A stretch of 64,000 bases of DNA from Mortierella sp. BCC40632 (lineage: Eukaryota; Mortierellomycota; Mortierellomycetes; Mortierellales; Mortierellaceae): positions 310,001 through 374,000 of the forward strand of contig WAEK01000027.1 in the NCBI GenBank assembly GCA_011634665.1, read 5' to 3'. The notes below the pieces were generated by a model, which was given only the letters and a program-made list of their open reading frames with translations, was not told where the DNA came from and ran no database searches. Positions within the stretch are counted from its first letter, which is position 1. Every line of letters begins with the position of its first letter. The position numbers were made by a program, and so were the translations under genes. Of this stretch, positions 23,448-35,181 are shown piece after piece.

Positions 23448-25917
23448 CACTCCTCCCTCGTTATACCGTCTGTTTTGTGCGTTATATCAAGGGAATCACC
23501 TGAGCCCTCCTCAATACAGTGAGTAAAGAGATTGTGACTCGAGAATAAAGATTTCGCATCTTTCCTTCCTCTCCAGTCCCCACCTCTTCGCCCTCTCTTC
23601 TGATATTCAGTATGGCTGCAGCGAAAACCCCCACCCGAGTTCAATACACTTTGCAAGAGAAGCTTGATATCCTCGACAAGATCGACAAAGAAAGAGAAAA
23701 CAACCCTTTTTGTTCTGAGGCATCCATTCTCAAACTTGTCGGTGTTAACCGTTCATCTGGGAGGGACATACTGAATCAGCGAGAGTCGCTACGACATCAG
23801 GCTACACTCCATCATCCCGCAGTGTTGAACTCCCGAGTCCGAACAAGAAAACGATCAATGGAACCCATTGAAAGCGCCCTGCTTGAGTGGATTGAAAGGT
23901 GCTACCAGGAAGGTGAGAAACACCTTCGTTTTCTCGCCCACCTCCTCTCGCCCACCTCCTATACCATCTCTAATCTCCCACCCTTTCTTATCCTTCAAAC
24001 CAGGCATCACTGTCAGCGATGCCCGTATCCAGGGAAACGCCATTGTTTTGTTGAAAGAGATAAAGGAGACTTATATCACCAATACCTTGTCTGATGGCTT
24101 CTCTTTCTCAAACGGATGGCTGGCCAACTTCAAGGCCATATCAAATCTTGCGCAACGTATTGGCCACGGAGAAAGTGGTGACGTTGACCTCGATAAAAAA
24201 TACAAGGCCCACTTCAAGAAATACGAGAAAAGCTTCAACAGTTCAACCTTGAGAACATTTACAATTGCGACGAAACGGGTCTGTACCTCAGGGCCATGAA
24301 TAACAAGACCATTTACACAGGGAAGATCAGAGGACGAAAGACCATTAGGAGCGCACGCGTGACGATTCTATTCTGTTGCAACGCAACAGGAACCGACAAG
24401 CGACGGCCTTTCATCCTGAGTAATGTTTCTCTGCCCCTTCACACACATCCAACCCTCCCCCATGCGTAACCTTGCCTCTGACCCTTTTCTGACCTTTTTC
24501 ATCGCTTTCCCCAAAGGCAAATCTCGTCCCCGGTCTCTCAAGGAAAAAGACATGGATAAGATGGATACCCACTTTGGTTCGACTGGATACATGTACGCCG
24601 ATATTTTCCATGAATGGCTGAAGGACATTGATGAAGAAATGCGACAGCAAGCCCGCCACATCACCATGGTATTAGACAATGCGGGATGTCACAATGACTG
24701 TGAAGGCATAGGTCTTACCAATATCACAATCATTCGACTACCGCCACGCTCCACTTCCCTAACACAGCCCTTGGATGCTGGAGTCATTCGATCCTTCAAG
24801 GTACATTATAGCGAACAAATGCTCCAGGTGACGGAAAAATCATGGAGAAAGGAGAGCACGAAGAGGATAACAGTCGCGCCTCTCTCCAGCCTTTGGAGGT
24901 GCATTGTAAATGCCTGGGAGTGCGTCATTCCCAACTGCATCCGCCATTGTTATGCCACGGTTCCAATCCTCCAGAATTCACAAAAAGAAGCGCTGAAGGA
25001 AATGGGCGTTGAGGAAGCCTTTGATCACATCAATCGACTCCAAGTGGAACTCGAACAGAAATACGCCACCATCAAAGATGTGATCACTAAGCAAAAGAGC
25101 CATGCGGTTCTCAACTACCTCAAAAATGAACCATTCCAGTGGACCTTCCGACCTCCTCTTAGAGTGTATGAACAGTGTTCTGGGACAGCCCCAGTATAGG
25201 ACCACTTTTGTCAAGAGACCAGAATTAGATGTGGTAGATGAAGAACAATCAACCATTGCACAGGTTCCTGCTGCATATCAAGAAGAAAACCAGATTGGTA
25301 TCGAGTCAATGCCTTCCACGGAGCCATCCGGGCCCCAAGACTCATTGCTGTCGACGATCAATGAGACCATCAACAAGCTCACGCCAAGAAAGAGAAAGCA
25401 GACTCTTGATGCGATCGGTCAATTGCTTGATAAGGCTGTCCAGGACGGGTTTTCATCAAGCGCCTCGCCCCAACGGTTGCTGTCATTCTCTTCTATACCT
25501 GACAGTCCACCGAGACCAACAGTGCCACCTATTCTCTCTCCCTCTCCCTCTACGACAATTTCACCGATGTCGTTTTCATCTCCACGCAGGACCTTTTCAT
25601 CCCCTCGTCCAAGAACCAACGCAACGCCTCGTAAGCCAAGACAGCCTAGAAACCTTTCATCCCCAAGCACCCCAAGCCCCGGAGCACCCACCGTGCTTTC
25701 GTTAACGAGCACCACAAGTCCCTTCGCTCCCTCTGTTGGACTCGAGCACACCCTTCTTGAAGCACGCCAAGGAAACATCGTCTCGTAGTTTGCAGTCAAG
25801 CTCCATGAGCCAACAATATAAAAATCATGTGTCACTTGAATAAAACTGAATTGAGGAGGGCTCAGGTGATTCCCTTGATATAACGCACAAAACAGACGGT
25901 ATAACGAGGGAGGAGTG
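23448..25917 (+). mobile_element. pogo/Tigger-like DNA transposon, complete ends
   Basis: Terminal inverted repeats of about 70 bp, 23448-23519 and 25846-25917, differ at only one or so positions and start CACTCCTCCCTCG. Both ends are flanked by TA (23446-23447 and 25918-25919), the Tc1/mariner-superfamily target duplication. The length is 2470 bp. It encodes one spliced transposase and a trailing frame. Near-identical ends point to recent insertion even though the coding frame is broken. Confidence 0.88.
23612..25199 (+). pseudogene. pogo-type transposase, frameshifted
   Basis: DDE transposase of the pogo/Tigger/jerky group. An N-terminal CENP-B-like helix-turn-helix (YTLQEKLDILDKIDKE) is followed by a second DNA-binding half and the DDE domain: NCDETGLY (first D), VLDNAGCHND (second D), and QPLDAGVIRSFK (third acidic region). 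Exons are 23612-23912, 24004-24419 and 24517-25199, with two clean GT-AG introns of 91 and 97 nt. Around 24225-24245 a run of A shifts the frame by two bases between KKYE and the LENIYNCDETG segment, so the middle exon stops at 24299. After the 25199 stop, an overlapping frame to 25788 (KLTPRKRKQTLD, then serine/proline-rich) is probably the original C-terminus displaced by another shift. Confidence 0.78.
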
Positions 25918-26432
25918 TACACTCCACTTTTCTCCTCCCGCCACAGAGCTAAGCTAAGAAAGAGCCAACAGCTGCGTGGTTTAGCGCTCAAACCTCCCAC
26001 CCTCTCGTCACAGAGCTATGTAGGAGCCAGGCTAAGAAAAGGATCAGTCTATTGCGACTAGGGTATATTCATGCTTGATGCCAAGTAAGCGGGGGATTCT
26101 ACGAGAGAGAGCAAGAGCGAGAAGAGGAGTCAGTCACCTGTGTGACTTTCTCTTCCCCTCATTACCTGATTTCCAGCCGCCGATGCGTGTAATGTCACCC
26201 TCTCCACTCCCCACGCTCTCTTTTGACCTCACTTTTCGTTAGTCTTTTATTCTCTCTCTCTTTTTGCCACCATTTCCACTTTTGCATCGTCTTTGCCACC
26301 GTTCTCACGCCTTTCCATCCCTTCTTCCTGTTCCTTTTTAATCCCATCCTTTTCTCTTTTCTTTCATCCTCGCTTTCTCAGCAGCCCACACTTCTTCGTA
26401 TCTCTCTTCTCCATCTTTTGATTGGTAACACC
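25918..26432. promoter_or_regulatory. CRN gene upstream region
   Basis: This stretch becomes strongly pyrimidine-rich from 26220 to 26420, as is common in fungal promoters and 5' UTRs. It directly precedes the ATG of the CRN gene. No TATA box was identified. Confidence 0.35.
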
Positions 26433-29282
26433 ATGACCGACAAACACTTGACTTTGTTCTGCCTTATTGATGGAGAGACTACCTCAAACGCCTTCTCCGT
26501 CGAGATTGAGCCCATCAAAACTGTTGATGCTCTCAAAGACGCCATCAAGGCCAAGATTCCTGACACATTCAACGGAGTTGATGCCAAAGACCTCACCCTC
26601 TGGCTCGTTACCATCCCTGACGAGGATGACAACGACCTTTTCATTCTCCTCGACTCTGTACCAGAGAAGAAGAAGCTCAAGGCGACAACCAAACTCTCCA
26701 AGGTTTTTGACGCTGAACTGCCTGAAGACACGATCCACATCATTGTCCAGCGCCCTCCTCCTCATGGTAATGAGAGGCGTCTTGCTGGTTGATCTCCAAC
26801 CACTTGAGCTTGTTCACGCACTAACTTTATTTTCTCTTTCTCTTCATCCATTAGTGATGCATGCACCTGTACCCCCTCGTTCATTCACAACTGTTCCTGG
26901 CTCCCATGCATCTCGTCCAAGTGAGTTTGATCAAAATGTTTTATGAGTTTCATTGAGTTCTTTCTTTCTCTAATTCTCACTTAATTCTTTCCATACCTTT
27001 TCATTGACTTAGCTTCTCCAATTCAGTGTGTCTCCGTTCCACAGGATCGCATTGAACAAGAACTGGAGATCATACTCAGCGGCACCCAGCATCACTTTGT
27101 CCATCAAACTATCAACCCAAAGGATGTCGAGACTTTCCAGAAGGAACGACTTGGACCCTTTTTCAAGAGGACTCTACCATATCACACCACAGCAAAAGAT
27201 ATCAAATTGGCGATGCTGGGACTTGAGTTAGGCAAGCAGGCAAAAGCGAGTGACGGCAAGGCGACCTTGTGTTCTATTGTCGAGGACGACATCGGTAAAT
27301 CCAGTGGCCACCGTGTGGTCGCCATGGTGGCGCCGTCTGGCTCAGGAAAGACGGCTACCGTCCTTGATCTGGCCACCAAGCATTTTGTTGTCTACTGCGT
27401 GTGTCGTTCTACCAGGCCCACCATCTCTCCAGAGTTCGAGGACCAAAACTTCGCCCAGCTTGCTATAGACGTTGAAAAAATTTATGCAAGTATTGTCCGG
27501 ACACTCAATCTGCTTGATACCGAGGATGAGGCGAACAGACTTGTACGCCAACGTGTTGAACTCGAGTTTCTGGCTCGTCTGCTTTTCCTTCTCCTTCTCC
27601 TCAACCACAACCCAGAGCTAGAGCCGTGGCAGTTTTTTCGCGAGCAGACAACCAATGGAGGAACCTCAACCATTGGCAGTCTGATTCAAAAGCTGCGTGA
27701 GTATGATGACCAAACAATCGGCACTATGCTTGGTGTTGTCCAAACAAAGCTCTATGAACATCTTGACCCGAGGCACCTTGGACTGGTGATTGCTTTGGAT
27801 GAAGCTCAGGCCGCAGCGACTAGTATCCTGGCCGGCCGGTTCATCTCACCATCCGCCTTGGCTGCATACTGGAATACACGGAACCCACCAAGCGTCCTCT
27901 TTGACGACAAGAATGAGATTCATCGTCATCTCCGCCGTGGTTTCCTTACGCCTTTGTCAGCTACATTGAGTCGTATGCAAGCTACGCTGGTGATTCTCGG
28001 CACAGCTCTCTCGCTACAGGATGCTGACCACGTTTACACCGCTGTAGGTAAGCCCACCAACTTTATCAGGATAACAGACTTTCCAGTTTTTGACCAGGAG
28101 GACGTCAGCAAGATGCTCTCGGAGTTGGTCGATCTCACCGACTGCGAAATCCCGGCTGCCAAGCGTCGCAAGCTTTCAGGACGAGCGCGATTTTCCGTTG
28201 GCATCGTCAACCATCTCATCACAACTGGTCCTTCGCAGAAAACTAAACAAGTCACGCTAGACAACGCCGTCGACCACACAATTGAGCATGTGACGCGTGG
28301 TCTTAGGAATGGAATCCACACTATTCTTCAAAGCGACTATACAGGTGAAGCTGCTCGACTTTTCTGTCGGATGGTCCTGGCTTATCACTTCCGAGATGAC
28401 AAGATCTTGTTCTCAAGTAGCAAGCAGGCCGACTTTGTGGACAAAGCCTTGTGCAGATTGCGAGCGCATTCGGACGGCGCTCACCTGATCATGGACGAGC
28501 CAATAGTGATCGAGGCAGTGGAAGAGGAGCTAAAGGCTTCGTCCATGGACCCCACGTTCTCAGGGTACATGGATCAGCTGACGCAACTTATCAACAGCCT
28601 TGGCAGAACCTCACCAACAAAAGGCAACGCACTTGAGCCACTTGTCTTTCGGTCGCTTCAGCGTTTTAACGGATATCTTATCAGCGATCTTCCATTTCTC
28701 AAGAACCTTGAGAGATCCAAGTTGCCTTCATGGTGTCATGGTCTTCGGCTCCAGATTGACGACATCAACACAGCAAAAGGATTCGGGTGCCGAGGGGATG
28801 GGGCTGCTGCAGACCTCGACTTTCTCATCAACGGTCCTTCAAACGTGCTGCTGAGTCCCAGTATTGGCACGCGGCCAGATGGCCTTTGGCTCTTCCCAAA
28901 CAGACATTACGCAGGGTCTCTTGCGATCAAATTCTTCAGTAGTCCCATGGCTCAAGCCTTTCACGAGTCCAACACATCCTCCAGTGATGTTAGAGCCTGT
29001 TTCTTGAAAGCGGACGGTGACATCAGCAAGTCTTTGAAAAAAGTTCGCACTGACTATGAGGCTTCAGGCATCCCCTCCAGCATCAGAGGTATGCTCCGCA
29101 TTCATGTCGTGCTCCCTGGAGTCCAAAGAATTATTCCAGTTTCGCATATCTTGGGAGAAGATGTGATGGCGTTCATCCATCTGGACAACATGGACAGCTT
29201 TTTCTACGGGGGTATTGAGGCGAACAAGGAGGACATGGTAACACTGAAGAACGTGATCCGATTTGTCTGTACCTCAAGGTAG
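26433..29282 (+). CDS. Crinkler (CRN) effector-type protein with P-loop NTPase
   Basis: 889 residues from three exons: 26433-26766, 26855-26920 and 27013-29282. GT-AG introns are both phase 1. The N-terminal 110 residues form the CRN header, a ubiquitin-like fold: LTLFCLIDGE, then FSVEIEPIKTVDALKDAIK. A short proline-rich linker exon follows. Next is an NTPase: Walker A APSGSGKTAT, then a probable Walker B LVIALDEAQAA. The last third contains GTRPDGLWLF and SLAIKFFSS about 12 residues later, a spacing compatible with a PD-(D/E)xK nuclease. No signal peptide is seen, which is typical of CRNs. CRN proteins act in host or competitor nuclei in oomycetes; in fungi their role is less settled. ATG 26433 (ACACCATGACC) begins exactly at the header. 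The C-terminal nuclease is inferred. Confidence 0.85.
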
Positions 29283-29689
29283 CACTCTGCAACGTTCAAA
29301 GATATAAGTGCACAGTATGACACAATTCTCTCACTCTCGTAGCATAGCAACAATGGTCACTCCGTAGCGCACCTCTATTGCACGATTATAGCCCACGCAC
29401 CTGTACCTTCTCGCTCATTGACATCACTCCCTGGATCTGACGGATCTCGTCCCGGAACACTACTGTCTGGTATGTATTCGATCGTGTCTCTTTGCATACA
29501 GCTGTTTTTAGCATATGCTCTTGCATTGATCCCTCTCATTCACACGCAACCAGAGCTTTCTCAAGATCTTCCCACAGCGTCATGAAGCTGAGTGAGTTTC
29601 AGTCATACAATGAGTTACCATATAGGGCCCATGTTATGGAGCACATTGCCCAATGACCTTGCAATCAATAAACTGCATTTCTTGCTACT
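29283..29689 (+). pseudogene. CRN linker-exon duplicate and 3' flank
   Basis: Around 29385-29455 the sequence repeats the proline/serine linker exon of the CRN gene: it reads HAPVPSRSLTSLPGS, matching HAPVPPRSFTTVPGS of exon 2, and is followed by a plausible donor (GTATGT). A later AG precedes AGCTTTCTCAAGATC. This looks like a fragment of another CRN copy lying downstream of the intact one. Confidence 0.5.
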
Positions 29690-30154
29690 ACAAATAGGGA
29701 ACGTGAGCTGGATTTAGACTGTCGTGAGACAGGTTAGTTTTACACTACTAATAAAGTGTTGTTGCAATAGTAGTTGAAGTTAGTACGAAAGGAACACTTC
29801 ATTCGGATAATTTGTATTTGGGTCCGCCTGAGCAGGCAATGACCTGAAGCTATCATCCATTGGATTATGACTGAACGCCTCTAAGTCAGAATCCAAGCTA
29901 GACGGCGACGATTACCGCCTTTTCCGATATCTAGTTGAATACGAATACACCCCCGTGGGGGGCTCTGAGTCATACTACGTGGGGAGGTCTTGCAGTGCGG
30001 AAAGGCGCTGTGAGGCACCTGCTAATGTTAATTTCAAATATTGGATGGAGTAAATCCATTGCAGACGACTTTAATTGAACAGGGTATTGTAAGCAGTCTC
30101 GTAGCCTTGTTGCTACGAGTTTCTGAGATTAAGCCCATTGTTCTACAGATTTGT
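29690..30154 (+). rRNA. LSU (25S/28S) rRNA 3' fragment
   Basis: The sequence from ATAGGGAACGTGAGCTGG through GACAGGTTAGTTTTAC, GCCTCTAAGTCAGAATCC and GGGTATTGTAAGCAG to the final CTACAGATTTGT matches the last 460 or so bases of eukaryotic large-subunit rRNA. The 5' nine-tenths of the LSU, the SSU and the ITS are absent. Differences at normally invariant spots (for example GGATAATTTGTATTT) suggest a divergent or decayed copy. The next 140 bp are probably rDNA spacer. It is an isolated rDNA fragment, not a functional unit. Confidence 0.88.
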
Positions 30155-30291
30155 ATGTTTCGACATACCATTCTTCTTTTTTCATCCTTGTGGGCGGCAT
30201 GCTTGCTGGGAGTGATCTGACTGGGCAGAAGGACAAGCCTCTGGCTCTGCTCAGGTCCAACTAGTCTGGCCAGACCCCCCTTTGCCCGCTA

Positions 30292-30386
30292 TCAATCAAA
30301 CAAATACTAAGAAAATCAAACAAATACTAATCAAACAAATACTATCAAACAAATACTAAGAAAATATCCCTGTTTGATATCACATG
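30292..30386. repeat. Short tandem TCAAACAAATACTA units and DIRS-1 left flank
   Basis: Four imperfect copies of TCAAACAAATACTA, some followed by AGAAAA, run into AATATCCCTGTTTGATATCACATG. The last segment also occurs at 39341-39376, where it is uninterrupted, and thus marks the target site of the element inserted at 30387. Confidence 0.7.
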
Positions 30387-30596
30387 GTATACAACGTATA
30401 CTCGAGATGTTCCTAAAGGTGATACGGCCGTTGTTTATTGCCTACTGTAGCATGTTTAGAGTTTTTTTTTTTTTTTTTTTTTGCTAGACTATAAGTATTT
30501 TTTTTTTTTTTTTTTTATAAAGGTGTATCCAGTGTATTCTTGTCCTTTGGCCGTTTTTCTTGCTTGCTGGTGAATACCGCTTCTTACGTTCCCACT

Positions 30597-31400
30597 ATGG
30601 ACTCTAGTTCCCCGCACCCCTCGACAATGACCTCCTCAGGCAAATCCTTCAACAACTACAACGTTCAAACCCTCCCCCAACAAGACGACGCGATGAGCAT
30701 CGACAAAGACGATACCGACACTTTCGCTCGTGACCGTCGCGAATGGGTCCCCTCCGACGCATTCTTGGACGACTATTCTCCCCCACCCCTTCACGACGTT
30801 GAATGGATCCTCCCCCGCGAGGATAAGACCGCTATATGGGATGCTGCTCCCAAGAGACGTGGAACCACTTTTGATGCCCCTGACATACCTCCCGTCCTAT
30901 ACCAAAAGCTCTCGAAGAAGAGTAAGCTTGCCGATAAAGATCTGGCAAAGATCGGCACTCGAGTATCTATGATCTCTCGCCCCTGGACTACCTAGCTTCT
31001 AGAATATGGAAACTCCAAGACAAACTCGATGATGACTCGTACCAAGAGTTGCTTCTGCTGGCAACCATGACTAGAACCCTGATCAGTGACGCCACATCGC
31101 ACATTATGCAGACCCGCCTGGAGGAAGCATACAGGACCTACTCTCCATCAGCCACAGTCCTTCTCAATCGCGACGACAAGCAGTCTGCTTTGAGCGACGA
31201 AAAGCTCAAGGAAGATATGAAAGCCCTGAAGAAGTTCAAGGAGTTCTCATCTGACCGACGACGACATGATAATAATAAGCAACATGGTCCCAAGCAGTTC
31301 AACCAACAATCCAATTTCAAGAGAGGATTCAATAACTTCAACAACCACAACAACAACAACAACAATAACCGACCAAAAAAACTCGAATGGCTCCGGCGGC
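30597..31400 (+). pseudogene. DIRS copy 1 gag-like ORF, frameshifted
   Basis: Reads from MDSSSPHPSTMTSSGKSF in one frame to about 30965. It then continues in another frame with PLDYLASRIWKLQDKLDD and a lysine/asparagine-rich tail with an (AAC) repeat near 31335-31370. The frame change near 30970 breaks the ORF. Acidic N-terminus and basic, Asn-rich C-terminus suit a Gag-like protein of this element class. Confidence 0.55.
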
Positions 31401-31439
31401 CAGGAACGCCGGACAGATGTAAAAAAGGTATCGCCTCTC

Positions 31440-33370
31440 CAGCCCGAAAAATCCGCCTTGGCGGGCCTGGGGAGGATCGCACGACAATTCCAAGCGTGGC
31501 GGGGACTGACGGACAGTTCCTGGGTCCTCGACATAGTTCGGGAGGGCTACAAACTAACCTTTTCCGACCCACCTCCGACAACAACAACCTTCCGACGATC
31601 CCGAACCTTCACCTCCTCCGAATCAGCTCTCATAGAATCGGAACTAACAAACCTTTTACTCACGGACGCGATAGAGGAAGTAGACCCCCTCCAAGAGGGT
31701 TTTACCTCCGACATTTTTCTGGTCCCAAAGAAAACGGGAAACTACGCCCCGTCATCGACTTACGGAAACTCAACCTACACATTCCCCGCCGGACTTTCAA
31801 GATGGAATCGCTGAACATCGTAGTGGCAGGAGTTCAACAAAACGACTTCATGACCAGCATCGACCTGAGCGACGCTTTCTTTCATATCAACATCCACCAA
31901 GAGAGTCGAAGATATCTCCAGTTTACTTGGAAAGACAAAAAGTACCGATTCAAAGTTCTACCCTTCGGTCTAACCTCTTCGCCGATCGTCTTTTCAAAGG
32001 TCCTAAGACCTCTTCTAACGTGGGCCAGGAGCCAGGGCATACGGATGTACGGTTACTTAGACGATTTCATAATCCTCTCCCGATCACAAGAGGAAGCGAC
32101 TCGCAACACAACACTGATCCTCAACAAGATGGCACAGCTAGGCCTCAAGGTAAACCCGGAGAAGTCCTCGTTAGAACCCTCGCAGACGATGCAGCATCTT
32201 GGATATATCATCAACACCCGAACAATGGAGATCCGCCTACCGCGAGACAAGATCCGGAACGTGATCCGATCTGCACAACGCCTTCTAGACGCGGGCAAAG
32301 CGACAACCCGACAACTAGCGTCCCTAATCGGTCTCCCTACACTCCCACAACATGCGCCATATTCCCCGCTCAACTCCGCACGCGTTCCCTACTTTTCACG
32401 AAAATACAGAGCTTACGACAATCCAGGAATTGGGACCACCAAACTCTACTCTCGGAACCTTCTCGGGAGGAACTCCGATGGTGGATAGACAACCTACTAC
32501 GATGGAACGGGCGATCCTTCCTACCCTCGGACCCCTCGGAGACGATAACGACAGATGCTTCCGACACGGGTTGGGGAGCTCATTACCGGGACCTTCAGTT
32601 CGGAGGCCACTGGCGCAACAGCGAAACCAACCTCCATATCAACCACAAGGAGCTATTGGCAGTACACCTCACCCCTCCAGTCTCTCCCCACTTGAAGGAC
32701 GTCACCATCAGGATTCGATCGGACAACACCACAGCCATTGCATACATCAACCATATGGGGGGACACGCTCTCAGACTCTCTCCAACATGGCTACGGAACT
32801 TTGGGACTGGGCTCTCACGAGACGAATAAAAATCGTAGCGGAACACATCCCCGGACAAGACAACCAGATCGCAGACCGACAGTCTCGGATGTCTCCGGAG
32901 AAGCACCAGTGGAAATTACACAGGAGATGGTTCAACACCCTCGAGAACCGATGGGGACCCCCACGACATCGACCTCTTTGCGGACCGAGTCAACCATCAG
33001 CTCCCCTTTACTACTCTTGGCGCCCGGACCCAACAGCAGTCGCAACAAACGCTCTTACGCAGAAATGGCGACAATGGAAAAACCCATATGCGAACCCACC
33101 GTGGGCTCTCATTCCGACCATCCTCCGAAAGCTAAGAAGAGAGCGTACAACCGTAACACTAATCACACCGGACTGGCCATCTGCTCCATGGTACCCTACG
33201 ATACTCAAAATGAGCTGCGACCATCCACTCAGCATTCCCCGATACGCGGCGATCCCCAGGTCATTGCAATCTCACCCACTCCGGAACCACAAATGGAATT
33301 TGACCGCGTGGCGCATCTCAGGTATCAGTTCCAAGAGTTGGGCATGGCATCAACGACTCAAGATTTAATC
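31440..33370 (+). pseudogene. DIRS copy 1 reverse transcriptase/RNase H, several frameshifts
   Basis: Reverse transcriptase motifs are visible across three frames: GFTSDIFLVPKKTG, KLRPVIDLRKLN, DFMTSIDLSDAFFHINIH, VLPFGLTSSP and the catalytic MYGYLDDFIILS. RNase H follows with TTDASDTGWGAHY, INHKELLAV, IRSDNTTAIAYINHMGG and HIPGQDNQIAD. Frame changes near 31735, 32345 and 32785 disrupt it. The enzyme would copy element RNA; this copy cannot encode it. Confidence 0.8.
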
Positions 33371-34263
33371 ATCAACCCGTCACTAAACACGAGTCGGAAC
33401 AAGAATTACCAGTCAGCTCAGAAAGCTTGGGTCACCTGGGCACGTGCCAACAACATCAACCCTTTTGACGCTCCAGAAATCGAAATTGCCAATTACCTCT
33501 CCAACCGCTCCATCCAAGGATCCGCAGCAAACTCGATCAAGCTCTACCTCTCTGCCATCAAGGAGTTGCAACCCAAGGCTAGATCAGCACAGGCCATCCT
33601 ATCGAAGGTCATAGCTTCCGCTAAGTCTCAAGCCCCTCCAAGAGATTTAGCCTCCGAACCTCTAGACATATCTCCAGTCCTGAAAACACTATCGGAATGG
33701 GGTCCCAACGATACTCTGTCTGATTACAATTTACGGCGCAAACTTGTTTGGCTCTTGGCAATCACGACCTTTTTCGATCCTCTGATCTACACCGAATAGA
33801 CCCCTCCTCTTTGGTTATCTCCAAGAACACATTATTGGGAAAGATCAACGCACCTAAGGAACGCCGAGGCGGTAGACCGATCATCAAACCTCTCAATGTT
33901 CACGCCCACAATGATCCTTTCCTATGTCCCGTCGCCTGCTTCATTGAATTCCAGAAGAGGGAGTACGCCAGAGGAGCACCACTCGATAAACGCGACTTCA
34001 TGTTCACCATCTCGGACCCTCCATACACCAAGGCCTCAGAGCAAACGATCGCACGATGGATCAAGACCCTGATGACTACTTCTGGCATCAAAGCAACTGC
34101 CCACACTACTCGATCTGCCGGTCCGTCCACTGCCCTCATGAGAGGTGCCTCTCTAGAGGACGTTATTACACGAGGCAACTGGGCCTCCCCAAATACTTTC
34201 GACGTGTTTTACAGAAGATACAGGATGTCAGCAACCAACTTTACAACAATGCTTCTCACATAA
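33293..34263 (+). pseudogene. DIRS copy 1 tyrosine recombinase, one frameshift
   Basis: The N-terminal SAM-like region (YQSAQKAWVTWARANNINP) and the LRRKLVWLLAITTFFDP core are in one frame ending at 33799. The rest, from DLHRIDPSSLVISK, is in the next frame to 34263. Catalytic residues are visible: HTTRSAGPS (H-x-x-R) and FDVFYRRY with the likely nucleophilic tyrosine. A single shift near 33775 separates the halves. Recombinases of this type join the circular cDNA into the genome without target duplication. Confidence 0.8.
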
Positions 34264-34665
34264 AGATTAGGGCCTCTCTAGGATTATCACCTTTAGGAAC
34301 ATCTCGAGTATACGTTGTATACTCTAGGGATTGGACGAGCCTGCGATAGCAGGCGAAGTCTAATCACTGGTATATTAGTATACGAGAGATGAGAGTAAAG
34401 GTGACCCTCCCACCCGCTCCAAAAAAAAAAAAAAAAAAAAAAAAGGCAAGCACCAAACGACCAAAGGACAAGAATACACTGGATACACCTTTAAAAAAAA
34501 AAAAAAATATACTTATAGTCTAGCAAAAAAAAAAAAAAAAAAAACTCTAAACATGCTACAGTAGGCAATAAACAACGGCCGTATCACCTTTACTCTCATC
34601 TCTCGTATACTAATATACCAGTGATTAGACTTCGCCTGCTATCGCAGGCTCGTCCAATCCCTAGA

Positions 34666-34838
34666 ATATCCCCTCTTTCCATTTTCGGTTTGCCTTGCTC
34701 TGTTCTGTTCTGTTCTGTTTTGTTCTGTTCTGTTCTGATCGATCAATTCTGCCTTGCTTTATTCCTCCCTTTGCTCTGCTCTTCTCCTTGCTCTGCTCCT
34801 CTCTGCTCTCTCCCTGCTCTCTCTCTGCTCCCTCTCTG

Positions 34839-34915
<77 letters not shown>

Positions 34916-34917
34916 CT

Positions 34918-34972
<55 letters not shown>

Positions 34973-35181
34973 TTCTCTGCTCTTTCTCTGCTCTCTCGAT
35001 GATCTCACTCTGTGCTCCAAAAGATGATCACTTTGTTGATATTTTTCAGCAACCTTGGATCCTTAGACTCCACTGAGGAGTGATGGATAAAAGGAAGATA
35101 TGGATTGCGGAGAAGAGGAGGCATGACCGATATAGGACAATGGTTTGCTGAAGACAGGAGAAAATATCTAACAAATACTGG
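34666..35181. repeat. Leader-like repeat, copy A, with CT microsatellite
   Basis: 34667-34790 matches 39377-39490: ATATCCCCTCTTTCCATTTT, then TGTTC/TGTTT units and GATCGATCAATTCTGCC. It runs into a long (CT)n tract with TTT interruptions at about 34845-34975 and then unique sequence to 35181. Before insertion of DIRS copy 1 it was continuous with 30341-30386. Confidence 0.75.

Larger units (their letters stand above)
30387..34665 (+). mobile_element. DIRS-like tyrosine-recombinase retrotransposon (copy 1), complete ends
   Basis: 4279 bp with the full DIRS architecture. Inverted terminal repeats lie at about 30416-30566 and 34443-34600; both hold two poly-T or poly-A runs. An internal complementary region at 34285-34404 has a first half (34285-34322) that is the reverse complement of the extreme left end and a second half (34323-34404) that is the reverse complement of the extreme right end. 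The internal region fixes the termini as GTATAC... and ...CCCTAGA. The empty site is at 39376/39377: CACATG joined to ATATCCCC. No target duplication is present, as expected for recombinase-mediated insertion. Confidence 0.88.

Noticed and set aside
29690..30154. A functional rRNA gene
   Set aside because: Only the last tenth of the LSU is present and conserved positions are changed.
34661..35020. Arginine/glutamate and serine/leucine repeat proteins
   Set aside because: They are translations of the (CT)n microsatellite in different frames.
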